Shown here: positions 1 to 6,981 of the stretch, piece by piece
Layout: each line of letters starts with the position of its first letter
Position numbering within the stretch: position 1 is the stretch's first letter
Source: CAUTXO01 sp963542625
GTDB taxonomy: Bacteria; Campylobacterota; Campylobacteria; Campylobacterales; SZUA-545
DNA length: 10,907 nt
Direction of reading: 5' to 3'
NCBI GenBank assembly: GCA_963542625.1
Contig: CAUTXO010000055.1
Coordinates: 1 to 10,907 of the forward strand
The notes under the pieces: model-generated
Database searches by the model: none
Told to the model about the DNA's origin: nothing
What the model saw: only the letters and a program-made list of their open reading frames with translations
Program-made: the position numbers and the translations under genes

Positions 1-813
1 GTCTCCTAAGCACACTTTCCATTTTTTGATTTGCTCTTGCTTACAGAAGGCGACCATACTTTTCCCGCGCAAATTGTAATAAAAGCTGTCATTTGGGTGC
101 GCACGCCAATGCGCCATTAAATCGCTCATAAGCTTATTAAAGGCTGGGTCATCGGACAAAATGAGCTTCGGGTCAGAATGCGAAATGACCCTATCGTCGC
201 GGTTTAGTATGAAAATATTGCTTTGCGGATCCGGTGAAAGCTGCGATGTTTCCTTTTGGAGATCCTTTAGGTAAATATCCATACCCGTAACGGCAATGGT
301 CTTACCGTCTCTTTTGATTGGATAATAAACAGAAACTAGCACCTCGCCGTTGATCTTGGACTTATACGCGTGGCTATAATTCACGCCTTCTTGCTTGAGC
401 GCGTCATCGAGCCAATCGACGAACTTTCGCACGTCAAAGTTTGGCACGAGCTTTGCCTTTGGATCTTTCTCCACCGACTGTACCATACGTCCATCGGTAT
501 ACATTATAAAAGAGCGGCGCAGCCCAAAGGTGCGGCGCGTGTCTTCTAGGAGCTTAAACGCTTCTTGCTCGCCAGCGGCTTCGTTGATTTTCTCGCCCAT
601 ACGCTTCACGCCCTGCCCTATGTCGTCGATGTAAAATTCCACGAACTTTACGCTGGCGTCGAGTTTGTCGAATTTTCCAGCTTTGATGGCTGTGATGAGA
701 TTGGTTTTTGAGCCAGAGTAATTCAAAATGCCAGCGATTGTAAAAGAAATAACAAGCACAAGGGCTAAAGTAAAACCCACCTTATTTGCCAAACTGCCGT
801 TGATCCATTTCAT
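1..813 (-). CDS. Methyl-accepting chemotaxis protein, N-terminal part (dCache sensor), cut by left window edge
   Basis: Reading the minus strand from ATG at 813 gives 271 codons with no stop down to base 1, so only the N-terminal part of the gene is present. Residues 1-10 are a short cytoplasmic start (MKWINGSLAN) and about 11-31 form a hydrophobic membrane segment. The rest looks like a periplasmic double-Cache ligand-binding domain: a helical stretch at 32-95, then the segment RSFIMYTDGRMV, the strand-rich part GEVLVSVYYPIKRDGK and the turn TIAVTGMDIYLKDL, all typical of dCache_1 chemoreceptors. The HAMP and signalling domains would lie past the edge. A Shine-Dalgarno sequence (AAAGGA, minus sense, 820-825) sits 6 nt before the ATG. 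The gene lies downstream of the che operon in the same direction but about 960 bp away, so it is probably transcribed separately. The ligand cannot be predicted. The chemoreceptor call is inferred from the Cache domain and context; a Cache-containing histidine kinase or cyclase is not strictly excluded. Confidence 0.85.
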   Translation of the reverse strand, partial: MKWINGSLANKVGFTLALVLVISFTIAGILNYSGSKTNLITAIKAGKFDKLDASVKFVEFYIDDIGQGVKRMGEKINEAAGEQEAFKLLEDTRRTFGLRRSFIMYTDGRMVQSVEKDPKAKLVPNFDVRKFVDWLDDALKQEGVNYSHAYKSKINGEVLVSVYYPIKRDGKTIAVTGMDIYLKDLQKETSQLSPDPQSNIFILNRDDRVISHSDPKLILSDDPAFNKLMSDLMAHWRAHPNDSFYYNLRGKSMVAFCKQEQIKKWKVCLGD

Positions 814-900
814 TGCTCGTCCTTTATGTTGATTTTTTCGTGAAAATGAAGTGGCTTAATTGGCGATGGTGTAAGTTGAATAGAGGGTAAAACTACTTTG

Positions 901-911
901 CCCCCCCCCCC
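901..911. repeat. Homopolymeric C tract (11 C, followed by GGG)
   Basis: Eleven consecutive C residues are followed directly by GGG. On the minus strand this is an 11-G run 87 nt upstream of the chemoreceptor ATG. Homopolymeric G/C tracts of this length are classic slipped-strand (phase-variable) sites in Campylobacter. Here the tract lies in the 5' region of the chemoreceptor gene rather than inside a reading frame, so any effect would be on promoter spacing or transcript level. AT-rich, promoter-like sequence (minus sense TTTTATACG, around 915-923) lies immediately on its upstream side. Confidence 0.85.
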
Positions 912-1176
912 GGGCGTATAAAATTTTGCATTTAATACCTTTGCTGGTTTTTTATTTGCTAAATGGGTGGATCATACAATCTACTTTCTGAATTAAAAGT
1001 TAAGCGTCAGTGGATCTTAAGAAAAAGTTTCAAATTTTTGACTGGCGAATGCGGCTAGGTTTTGCGCGCTGGATCTTTGGCGCAGTTTGGGCGTGATTTG
1101 CTTGGTTTGATTGTGGTTAAGATCTTGTGGCTTTGGCGCGCGGTTTGGTTTGGCAGAGTTTTGATTGTGGTTTTAC
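912..1176. other. Non-coding interval with GATCTT-containing imperfect repeats
   Basis: No convincing gene is visible. Positions 920-960 are AT-rich and could hold the chemoreceptor promoter on the minus strand. From about 1010 the plus strand becomes rich in G and T and repeats short phrases. GTGGATCTTAAG at 1010-1021 recurs exactly at 1567-1578. TTTGATTGTGGTT at 1106-1118 recurs at 1160-1172. The phrase GATCTT followed by TTTGGCGC-like sequence appears around 1073 and 1121. The 65-codon plus-strand reading frame here (1062-1259) has no Shine-Dalgarno sequence or recognisable motif, and it runs antisense through the serB remnant. Confidence 0.5.
1106..1172. repeat. 13-bp direct repeat pair (TTTGATTGTGGTT)
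   Basis: The 13-mer TTTGATTGTGGTT occurs at 1106-1118 and again at 1160-1172. The sequence between contains the palindrome AAGATCTT (1119-1126). It belongs to the same low-complexity repeat landscape as the units at 1305-1518. Confidence 0.6.
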
Positions 1177-1303
1177 GCGCACGAACAGTGCTAAATTTTA
1201 AAACAGGGGCGACAAAAATCAAAGCGGAATATGTTCTAAAACATCACGCAAACTCTTAAGCTCTATAACAATATTTGCGCTTTTTTTGAGAATTTCTTTG
1301 GCG
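1177..1303 (-). pseudogene. Displaced duplicate of the serB 3' end (last 27 codons plus downstream flank)
   Basis: Positions 1219-1302 (minus) align without gaps to the last 27 codons and stop of serB at 1774-1857. By hand count 71 of 84 bases match, and 22 of 27 amino acids are identical, including the ending RDVLEHIPL and the TGA stop. Five codons differ only synonymously (for example AAC/AAT, ATC/ATT, CAC/CAT), and several replacements are conservative (Asp to Glu, Arg to Lys). This pattern suggests the copy was once translated. Similarity continues about 40 bp past the stop (1177-1218 against 1733-1773) with small indels. Upstream of codon 1 of the match the similarity ends and the repeat region begins, so the catalytic HAD motifs are absent and the fragment cannot encode a phosphatase. 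It may be the remnant of a second serB, or the original gene end pushed aside by an insertion into the serB 3' end. Confidence 0.8.
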
Positions 1304-1304
1304 T

Positions 1305-1518
1305 GAGTTGGTGCAAACTTTGACGGCGCTTGGATCTTGGCGTTTGGAGTGCTGGAGTTTGTGCGATGCGCAACAGTCAAGATCTTGCGGGCTTTGCGCG
1401 GGAAAGACTTTGGCGCAGCGTGTGGAATTTACTTGAGAGTTTGTGCGGCACGTGGCGGTCAAGATCTTGGGGCCTTTGCGTAGCAAAGGCTTGGCGCGAA
1501 GCGTGGCAAAGCGTCTAA
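1305..1518. repeat. Degenerate tandem repeats of about 82 bp carrying a CAAGATCTTG palindrome
   Basis: Two copies align well: unit 1 from 1355 and unit 2 from 1437, a period of 82 bp and roughly three quarters identical by eye. Each starts GAGTTTGTGCG, then has the perfect palindrome CAAGATCTTG (1378-1387 and 1460-1469), a CTTTGCG segment able to pair with a following AAAG, and CTTGGCGC-like sequence. A shorter relative starts at 1305 (GAGTTGGTGCA, with TGGATCTTGG), and a more distant one starts near 1530 (TTTGTGCGACG, reaching GGATCTTAAGG). The two good copies read in different frames relative to each other, so this is not a protein repeat. No coding capacity is supported. Confidence 0.7.
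1472..1490. repeat. Perfect 8-bp hairpin inside repeat unit 2
   Basis: GCCTTTGC (1472-1479), a GTA loop, and GCAAAGGC (1483-1490) form a perfect inverted repeat. It starts 3 bp after the CAAGATCTTG palindrome. Unit 1 keeps part of it (CTTT and AAAG flanking a GC-rich loop). It is not followed by a T run on either strand, so it does not look like an intrinsic terminator. Confidence 0.6.
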
Positions 1519-1773
1519 GGCGCGGAATATTTGTGCGACGCGACGCGCGACGGGTTGCGTAACTACGTGGATCTTAAGGGGTGTGTCCTAAGCGCGCGCT
1601 AGGCTAAAACTTGGCGGGTTTGGCTGTGGCGGCGGCAAAGATCTAGGCTGGAAAACGGCAAATGATACTAACCGCGCAAAGTTTTTTAGAAAGATACATT
1701 TTGAAAAATAAGTTGTTTTATTTATATTTTTGGCGTAAGAATAGTGGCAAATTTTAAACAGGCGCAATAAAAA
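1519..1773. other. Non-coding interval downstream of serB
   Basis: This holds the last repeat-like stretch (1519-1660, with GCGACGCGACGCGCGAC near 1536, GGATCTTAAGG near 1570 and AAAGATCTAGG near 1637). An AT-rich segment follows (about 1680-1732), then the serB 3' flank that is duplicated at 1177-1218. The end of the che/serB transcript must lie here or nearby, but I see no strong hairpin followed by a T run in the minus orientation. No gene is supported. Confidence 0.5.
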
Positions 1774-2406
1774 TCAAAGCGGAATGTGCTCTAAAACATC
1801 GCGCAAATCCCTGTTATCTATAACGATGTTTGCGCTTTTTTTGAGAATATCTTTGGCGCAAAAGGCGATTTTGTATTTTGCATAAGGAAACATACTAGCG
1901 TCGTTAGCGCCATCTCCGCACACAATGGTATTTTCTGGCTCAACGTTTAAGAGCTTTTGAAGCCTTTGGATCATCTCGCCCTTGGAGCGTGAAAACATCA
2001 TTTCACCGCCAACGTCGCCGGTTAAAAGTGCGTTTTGCACGTGAAAGCTATTGGCAAAGTCAGCGTCAAAGTTCAATTTTTTTGCAAAAAAACTCGTAGC
2101 GTCCCTAAAACCGCCGGATAAAATAACAAGCTTGTAACCGCTTTTTTTAAGCTCGGACGCCAACTCCGCCGCACCCTTTGTTAAGGACAAACTCTCGCAA
2201 GCTTTAACTACACTTTCATAAGGCAAGCCCCTTAGCAAAGCAACTCTTTGTTTTAGGGACGCAAAAAAATCAAGCTCCCCGTTCATACCCCTAGCCGTTA
2301 TTTGCTTCACTTCTTCCTTTTTATTAAAAAAGGTGGCTATTTCGTCTAGAGTTTCTTCGTTGATGAGCGTCGAGTCAAAGTCAAAAACCGCTAGCTTATT
2401 AGCCAT
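1774..2406 (-). CDS. serB: Phosphoserine phosphatase SerB
   Basis: SerB is a cytoplasmic HAD-superfamily phosphatase that hydrolyses O-phosphoserine to serine, the last step of serine synthesis from 3-phosphoglycerate. The 210 residues show all HAD signatures: motif I FDFDST with nucleophile Asp9 and general acid Asp11, motif II Ser97 in VILSGGF, the motif III lysine near Lys142 (SKGEMI), and motif IV GDGANDASM (164-172) for Mg binding. The length fits the single-domain SerB of Campylobacterota without the N-terminal ACT region found in enterobacteria. The ATG at 2406 comes 3 nt after the cheW stop and has no strong Shine-Dalgarno, so translation is probably coupled to cheW. It is the last gene of the operon, as in C. 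jejuni. Its final 27 codons are duplicated in degenerate form 555 bp downstream. Confidence 0.95.
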   Translation of the reverse strand: MANKLAVFDFDSTLINEETLDEIATFFNKKEEVKQITARGMNGELDFFASLKQRVALLRGLPYESVVKACESLSLTKGAAELASELKKSGYKLVILSGGFRDATSFFAKKLNFDADFANSFHVQNALLTGDVGGEMMFSRSKGEMIQRLQKLLNVEPENTIVCGDGANDASMFPYAKYKIAFCAKDILKKSANIVIDNRDLRDVLEHIPL

Positions 2407-2409
2407 AAA

Positions 2410-2904
2410 TTAAAAGCTTTTTTTAAACAAAGACTCTATTCTTAGAATACTTATTATTCTATCATCCCTTTTGCCAACGCCATATATATGGTTGTTGTCA
2501 TCGTTCATACTTTCAGGTGCCGGATCAATTTTATCTTCACTAATCCTGATAGATTCCGTTAGCTTGTCGATGACAAAACCGCTTACTTGGTTTTTATTTT
2601 TTATCACGATAAAGCGCGTATCTTCCGTAATGTTCTTTTTTGAGTGCTTGAATTTTTGCCTAAGATCTATCAAAGGTATAACGCTCCCGCGCAAATTGAA
2701 AACGCCCAAAACGTAAGACGGCGTAGATGGCACGCGCGTTGATTCTATCGGCTTTATGATTTCTTGAATGCTAAGAATAGGCACGCCGAATTCTTCATCG
2801 CCTACCATAAAGCAAACGAGCTGAACTATCCCTGTTTCCGCCTTTTCTTTAGGCGTGTCCTTTTGCGATTTTTGATTTTGTAAAACTTGCCTTAACTTAT
2901 CCAT
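2410..2904 (-). CDS. cheW: Chemotaxis coupling protein CheW
   Basis: CheW is a soluble scaffold that links chemoreceptor tips to the CheA kinase. The 164-residue protein has a single CheW domain from about residue 25 to the end. It contains the typical GDEEFGVPILSIQEII, the PSTPSYVLGVFNLRG signature of the first subdomain, and a second barrel half containing FIVIKNKNQVSGFVIDKL. A charged, Gln/Lys-rich N-terminal tail of about 25 residues precedes it. The ATG at 2904 is preceded by AAGGA (minus sense), which overlaps the cheA stop; the gap to cheA is 10 nt. It forms the signalling core with CheA and CheV from the same transcript. Confidence 0.95.
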   Translation of the reverse strand: MDKLRQVLQNQKSQKDTPKEKAETGIVQLVCFMVGDEEFGVPILSIQEIIKPIESTRVPSTPSYVLGVFNLRGSVIPLIDLRQKFKHSKKNITEDTRFIVIKNKNQVSGFVIDKLTESIRISEDKIDPAPESMNDDNNHIYGVGKRDDRIISILRIESLFKKSF

Positions 2905-2914
2905 TTTTCTATCC

Positions 2915-5284
2915 TTACTTTGCTACGTCTAATTTAATGCTTCTTCTTACAACATTCATTAAGTATTCCGGAGAATAAGGCTTGGTTACATACTCGCTCA
3001 TACCCACTTCTATCCCTCTCATTCTGTCGGTTTTGCTTGTCCTTGAAGTGCAAGCGATTAACGGCAAATTCTTAAATCTTGTGTATTTCTTGATCTCGCC
3101 AGCCAATGTGTAGCCGTCCATTCGCGGCATTTCAATATCCACAAGGCAAGCGTCGATGTCGTGCTCGTTGCTTTTTAATATGTTTAGCGCGTCTTGTCCA
3201 TCAACGGCTTCAATATAGTTAATGCCAAGCGGCGCGATGGATTTTTTCATAATCTCTCTGTCTGTTTTCGAGTCATCGACTATTAAAACGGTATAGTCAT
3301 TAGGCTCGCGCTTTTGTTTTGCCTTTGATTTTTGCGACATTGATTCCATTGAACTTTTTGTGTTTCTTGCAAGCTTCATAAGCGCGGCAACATCGGCAAT
3401 GAGCGTAACGCGCCCATCTCCGCGCACCGTTGCCCCTGCAATACCTTCTATGCCTTGCAAGTAGTCACCAAGCGATTTAATAACGATTTCTTCTTGACCT
3501 ACCAGAGCATCTACAATCAGCCCAAGCTTGTATTCTGCAAGCCCGATAATCACAACATACGTAAATTCTGACGCACCCATAACGTCTTCAACGCCAAAAA
3601 TATCGCCAAGCCTAACAAGAGAAAGCACCTCATCTCTAAGGCGCATAACGGATTTGCCTTCCACAAAGGATATGTCGTCTTGTGAGATCCGCACCGTTTC
3701 AAGCACAGAGGCTAGCGGAATGGCGTAGTATTCTTCTTGCGCGCCTACAATTAGCGCCTGAATAATTGCTAACGTGAGTGGGATCTTGAGCTTTATCGTC
3801 GTGCCCTTGCCGTTTTCTGAGTCAATTTCAATGATACCGTTTAGCTTTTCGATGTTTGTTTTAACAACGTCCATTCCGACGCCGCGCCCAGATATATTCG
3901 TAACATTTGTAGCGGTAGAAAAGCCCGGTTTAAAAATAAGTGCAAAGGATTCTTTATCGGTCATCTGGTCGGCTTCGCGCTCGGTAATTAGCCCCTTGCT
4001 AAGCGCCTTGTCTTTTAGCACGGAGGAGTCAAGCCCCTTACCGTCGTCCGTAATCTCGATAACAATCGAATTGCCTTCGTTGTAGGCCTTAAGATCTACC
4101 GTTCCGGTTTCTGGCTTACCCGCCGCAAGCCGCGTTTGGATAGGCTCGATACCGTGGTCGCAAGAGTTTCTGATAATATGCACGAGCGGATCGCCAATGA
4201 CTTCAACAATAGACTTGTCAAGCTCTGTTTCCTCGCCCGAAATTACAAGCTCGATTTTTTTGCCTAGCTCTCTGGCAAGATCTCGGATCATACGCGGAAA
4301 CTTATTAAATACCTTGCCGATGGCTAGCATTCTTGTTTTCATAACGGCGGTTTGAAGATCTGTAGTAACCATAGAGACGGACGAAACAACCTGATTTAGC
4401 TCTTCTAAAAACTGCTCGCCTTCGTATCTTTCTTCCACGTCGTCGTAGATCTTAAGCAATCGGTTTTTGCCTAAAACAAGCTCGCCGATTAAGTTCATCA
4501 AGTGGTCTAGGCGATTGACATCAACGCGGATTGTTTGCTCGACTGATGAAGCGTTTGCCTGATGGGCGTCGTCTTTTTTTACTGGCACCTTGGGCTGTGC
4601 CGCCGCAGCTGCCGGTGCAGCAGCTTGAGCTGGTGTTGGTGCTGGCGCTTCAGGTGCGGCAGCTGGTGCGCCTGCTTGCTTGCTTTCTCGCCTAGCCTTG
4701 TCTTCTGCTTGACGGATCTTTAAGAGACGGTCAATCTCCGCTTCCACCTGAGCTTCGGACATATTATTGTAGTCAGGTTCAGGCGTTTGGGGCGCGGCGT
4801 CTTGCGCGGCAGCTGGAGCGGCTGGAGCAGGATCCGGCGCTTGTGCCGCCGCGGGTGCAACGGGCGCGGCAGATGCTGCTTGGCTCACATCGCCACCCTT
4901 ACTAATAATATCTAGCTTCACAACGATAGGCTCAATATCGCGCCCAGAGTTGGCGTCAGATCCTGTATCGCGGATATTGGTTAAAAGATCTTTCATCATA
5001 TCGATAGACTCAAGCACAACGTCCATTATTTGTGAGTCTAGCTTAAGATCCCCGCGCCTAGCTTGGTTTAGCACATCTTCCATATGGTGGGTTAGCCGCG
5101 TCAAAATATCAAAATTCAAAAACGACGAAGATCCTTTGATGGTATGCGCAACACGAAAAATCCCATTCAAAAGCTCTAAGTCGTCCGGCCTTGACTCTAA
5201 CTCCACTAGATCTTGATCCAGTTTTTCTATCATTTCAAAGGCTTCTACTAAGAAGTCTTGCGTTAATTCTTGTAATTCGTCCAT
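2915..5284 (-). CDS. cheA: Chemotaxis histidine kinase CheA with C-terminal receiver domain (CheA-REC hybrid)
   Basis: CheA is the kinase of the chemoreceptor array, phosphorylating CheY and receiver-domain partners. The domains in 789 residues, in order, are as follows. The Hpt phosphotransfer domain spans about 1-105, with phospho-acceptor His47 in VAHTIKGSS. A low-complexity Ala/Pro-rich linker spans about 132-240. Dimerisation helices lie around 248-335. The HATPase domain spans about 340-503, with N box HIIRNSCDHGIE (Asn373), G1 DDGKGL (413-418), F box region LIFKPGFST and G2 GRGVGMD. A CheW-like regulatory domain spans about 505-640. The receiver domain spans about 664-785, with Asp670/Asp671, phospho-acceptor Asp716 (LVDIEMPRMDG), Thr746 and Lys768. 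A fused receiver is usual in Campylobacterota and may act as a phosphate sink. No P2 CheY-binding domain is obvious; the Ala/Pro linker occupies that place. AAGGG lies 6 nt before the ATG. The cheV gene is 18 nt upstream. Confidence 0.97.
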   Translation of the reverse strand: MDELQELTQDFLVEAFEMIEKLDQDLVELESRPDDLELLNGIFRVAHTIKGSSSFLNFDILTRLTHHMEDVLNQARRGDLKLDSQIMDVVLESIDMMKDLLTNIRDTGSDANSGRDIEPIVVKLDIISKGGDVSQAASAAPVAPAAAQAPDPAPAAPAAAQDAAPQTPEPDYNNMSEAQVEAEIDRLLKIRQAEDKARRESKQAGAPAAAPEAPAPTPAQAAAPAAAAAQPKVPVKKDDAHQANASSVEQTIRVDVNRLDHLMNLIGELVLGKNRLLKIYDDVEERYEGEQFLEELNQVVSSVSMVTTDLQTAVMKTRMLAIGKVFNKFPRMIRDLARELGKKIELVISGEETELDKSIVEVIGDPLVHIIRNSCDHGIEPIQTRLAAGKPETGTVDLKAYNEGNSIVIEITDDGKGLDSSVLKDKALSKGLITEREADQMTDKESFALIFKPGFSTATNVTNISGRGVGMDVVKTNIEKLNGIIEIDSENGKGTTIKLKIPLTLAIIQALIVGAQEEYYAIPLASVLETVRISQDDISFVEGKSVMRLRDEVLSLVRLGDIFGVEDVMGASEFTYVVIIGLAEYKLGLIVDALVGQEEIVIKSLGDYLQGIEGIAGATVRGDGRVTLIADVAALMKLARNTKSSMESMSQKSKAKQKREPNDYTVLIVDDSKTDREIMKKSIAPLGINYIEAVDGQDALNILKSNEHDIDACLVDIEMPRMDGYTLAGEIKKYTRFKNLPLIACTSRTSKTDRMRGIEVGMSEYVTKPYSPEYLMNVVRRSIKLDVAK

Positions 5285-5302
5285 ATTATTCCCTTACTTA
5301 AC

Positions 5303-6244
5303 CTAACTGATGTGCTTTTTTATAATTTTAGCTATTTCAGGTATAAACCTGTTTGCGTCAAACTTCACAAGATACCCCTCACCGCCTGCTTCCTTGCCCT
5401 TATTCGCCGTAAATTTATCGCTGATTGACGAGTTAAAAACGATAGGTATATGCTTAAATCGCGGGTCGTCCTTAACCTGCGCGGCAAAATGGAAGCCGTC
5501 CATTCGCGGCATTTCAACGTCGCTGACGATAATTCTCATCTCGTGCAAGAAGTTATCGCCTAGCTGAGCGTGCAAATCGTCTAGCTTTTTCAAGCCCTCC
5601 ACGCCGTCGCTTGCCTCATAAACCTTAAGCCCCATCGCTTCTAGCGTATCTTTAACTATCTTTCTAGCCGTCATACTATCGTCCAAAATCAGAGCCGTTC
5701 CGCTAAATTTTTCTATATAAACATTGGCTTCAACTTCTGGGTGATAAAGCCCAAGATCTTGCACGATGCTTTCAAAATCAAGGATCAAAAGCACATCGTC
5801 GTTTTCTATTTTTGTAACGCCAGTTATCTTGCCCCTATCCAAAGATCCCTCGCCCGCGCTAAAGGTTGCCGGCTCAATATCCGCCCACGAAATGCGCCTA
5901 ATGCGCTTTGCTTCGCTCACGATAAACCCGACTAAAATGTCGCTAAATTCAGCAATGATAATGCGCGGTTTTGTCTTTTGATCTTGCGGGATCTCAATTC
6001 CCATCCACTTTGCCAAATTCACAACCGGAATAACTATGCCGCGAAGGTCAAAGATCCCTTCTATATATTCTGGCGCGCCTGGCAGCTCCGTTAGTTTTGG
6101 AATTTTGATTATCTCCCTAACCTTAGAAACGCTTACCCCGTAGATCCCTTCATAAACTTTATCGCCAACTTTTTTTAATATTCTAAAATCTACGAGTTCT
6201 AATTCATTGTTGCTAGATTTTAAGACGCCCTGTTCGTTACTCAT
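5303..6244 (-). CDS. cheV: Chemotaxis protein CheV (CheW-receiver fusion)
   Basis: CheV is a coupling protein for chemoreceptor arrays whose receiver domain allows regulation by phosphorylation from CheA. In 313 residues, a CheW-like domain covers about 15-165, with GIYGVSVSKVREIIKIP and the signature GAPEYIEGIFDLRG. A receiver domain covers about 182-312, with the acidic pair Asp188/Asp189 (LILDDS), phospho-acceptor Asp242 (VSDVEMPRMDG), a Ser in the NSS segment at 271-273 at the Thr/Ser switch position, and Lys294. The ATG at 6244 has a good Shine-Dalgarno AGGAG (6250-6254, minus sense) at 5 nt spacing, overlapping the stop of the upstream phosphoesterase gene. It opens the cheV-cheA-cheW-serB block. 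C. jejuni has a single CheV in the same gene order; whether this genome has further cheV paralogues cannot be seen. Confidence 0.95.
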   Translation of the reverse strand: MSNEQGVLKSSNNELELVDFRILKKVGDKVYEGIYGVSVSKVREIIKIPKLTELPGAPEYIEGIFDLRGIVIPVVNLAKWMGIEIPQDQKTKPRIIIAEFSDILVGFIVSEAKRIRRISWADIEPATFSAGEGSLDRGKITGVTKIENDDVLLILDFESIVQDLGLYHPEVEANVYIEKFSGTALILDDSMTARKIVKDTLEAMGLKVYEASDGVEGLKKLDDLHAQLGDNFLHEMRIIVSDVEMPRMDGFHFAAQVKDDPRFKHIPIVFNSSISDKFTANKGKEAGGEGYLVKFDANRFIPEIAKIIKKHIS

Positions 6245-6252
6245 CGTCTCTC

Positions 6253-6981
6253 CTAATAAGCTTTTTCCACGAATTTAATGCTATTTTCGGTGTATTCTAC
6301 ACAATAGTAACTTTTTACACAAGCAAAACTGGCTAGATTGATGTATTTCTTGTCGCCAAAATCTTTCTGCGCGCCCTGATGATAGTGCCCTTCAACAAAA
6401 AAATCCGCATTTTTTAAGTATTTATCCACTCTTTTTTGAATGATTAGATCAAAATTTTTTATCTTCGTGCAAATATTTTTTGTATTTAGGTAGTCGGTTT
6501 TCTTTTTTAGAAATCTAAAATCAATAAAATTCAGCGTTAAAATATTCAAAATTGCCACAAAAATCTTATTCCTTATAAGTTTTGTGTATAAAAAATATTT
6601 CAAACCAGAGCCGTAGTCGCCGTGCCCTAGCAAAACGATTTTTGTGTTCGCTTCAAAGACTTTTGGCTGCGCGCTAAAGCCAATAACACTAACGCTTTCA
6701 AAGGCCTTGTTTAGCAAAAAATCGTGGTTTCCCTCAAAATACACCACTTCAATTTTACGCGCCAAAGCTCTAATGAGCTCCACCGCTTCCTTGTTTTGCT
6801 CTAGGCTAGAAGCCAAACTGCCTATCAATAAATCAAAAATATCGCCCATTAAAACAAGCTGCGGGGTCGCAATCGCGCCGCTTAAAACATCGGACAAAAA
6901 ACGCAACAGATCCTTTCTGCAAGCGGAATAATGGCTATCCGCAATTAAAATCGCCCCGTTTTTTAGCTTAGGTATTGGCAA
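6253..6981 (-). CDS. Metallophosphoesterase, LpxH-like (possible UDP-2,3-diacylglucosamine diphosphatase)
   Basis: The 242-residue protein is a calcineurin-like metallophosphoesterase. All metal-binding motifs are present: Asp15-x-His17 (ADSHY), GDIFD (Asp47, Asp50), GNHD (Asn85, His86), LGHGD (His120, Asp122) and GHYHQG (His199, His201). The GDIFD and HGD context and the length resemble LpxH, which hydrolyses UDP-2,3-diacylglucosamine to lipid X in lipid A synthesis. However, the third motif is GNHD rather than the GNRD usual in LpxH, so a different phosphoesterase substrate is possible. The middle (about 130-190) is Lys/Ile/Phe-rich and probably forms the cap or insertion helices. The only in-frame start before the first motif is TTG at 6981, inside the 3' end of argC (14-nt overlap), with AAGG about 10 nt upstream. 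Translational coupling to argC is likely. No signal peptide or membrane segment is evident. Confidence 0.8.
   Translation of the reverse strand: MPIPKLKNGAILIADSHYSACRKDLLRFLSDVLSGAIATPQLVLMGDIFDLLIGSLASSLEQNKEAVELIRALARKIEVVYFEGNHDFLLNKAFESVSVIGFSAQPKVFEANTKIVLLGHGDYGSGLKYFLYTKLIRNKIFVAILNILTLNFIDFRFLKKKTDYLNTKNICTKIKNFDLIIQKRVDKYLKNADFFVEGHYHQGAQKDFGDKKYINLASFACVKSYYCVEYTENSIKFVEKAY

Noticed and set aside
1062..1259. 65-codon plus-strand ORF
   Set aside because: No Shine-Dalgarno or motif; it runs through the short repeats and antisense across the serB remnant, so it is chance open sequence.
1256..1518. Two overlapping ORFs of 62-76 codons, one on each strand, in the repeat region
   Set aside because: They sit on degenerate tandem repeats whose copies differ in frame. 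Composition is unlike real proteins, and the minus-strand one is out of frame with the serB remnant.
1704..1730. AT-rich inverted repeat downstream of serB as an intrinsic terminator
   Set aside because: The stem is only six A/T pairs with no GC-rich part, too weak to call a terminator.
3528..4085. Plus-strand ORFs of 66 and 103 codons opposite cheA
   Set aside because: They are antisense shadows of a well-supported cheA frame and have no ribosome-binding site or recognisable domain.
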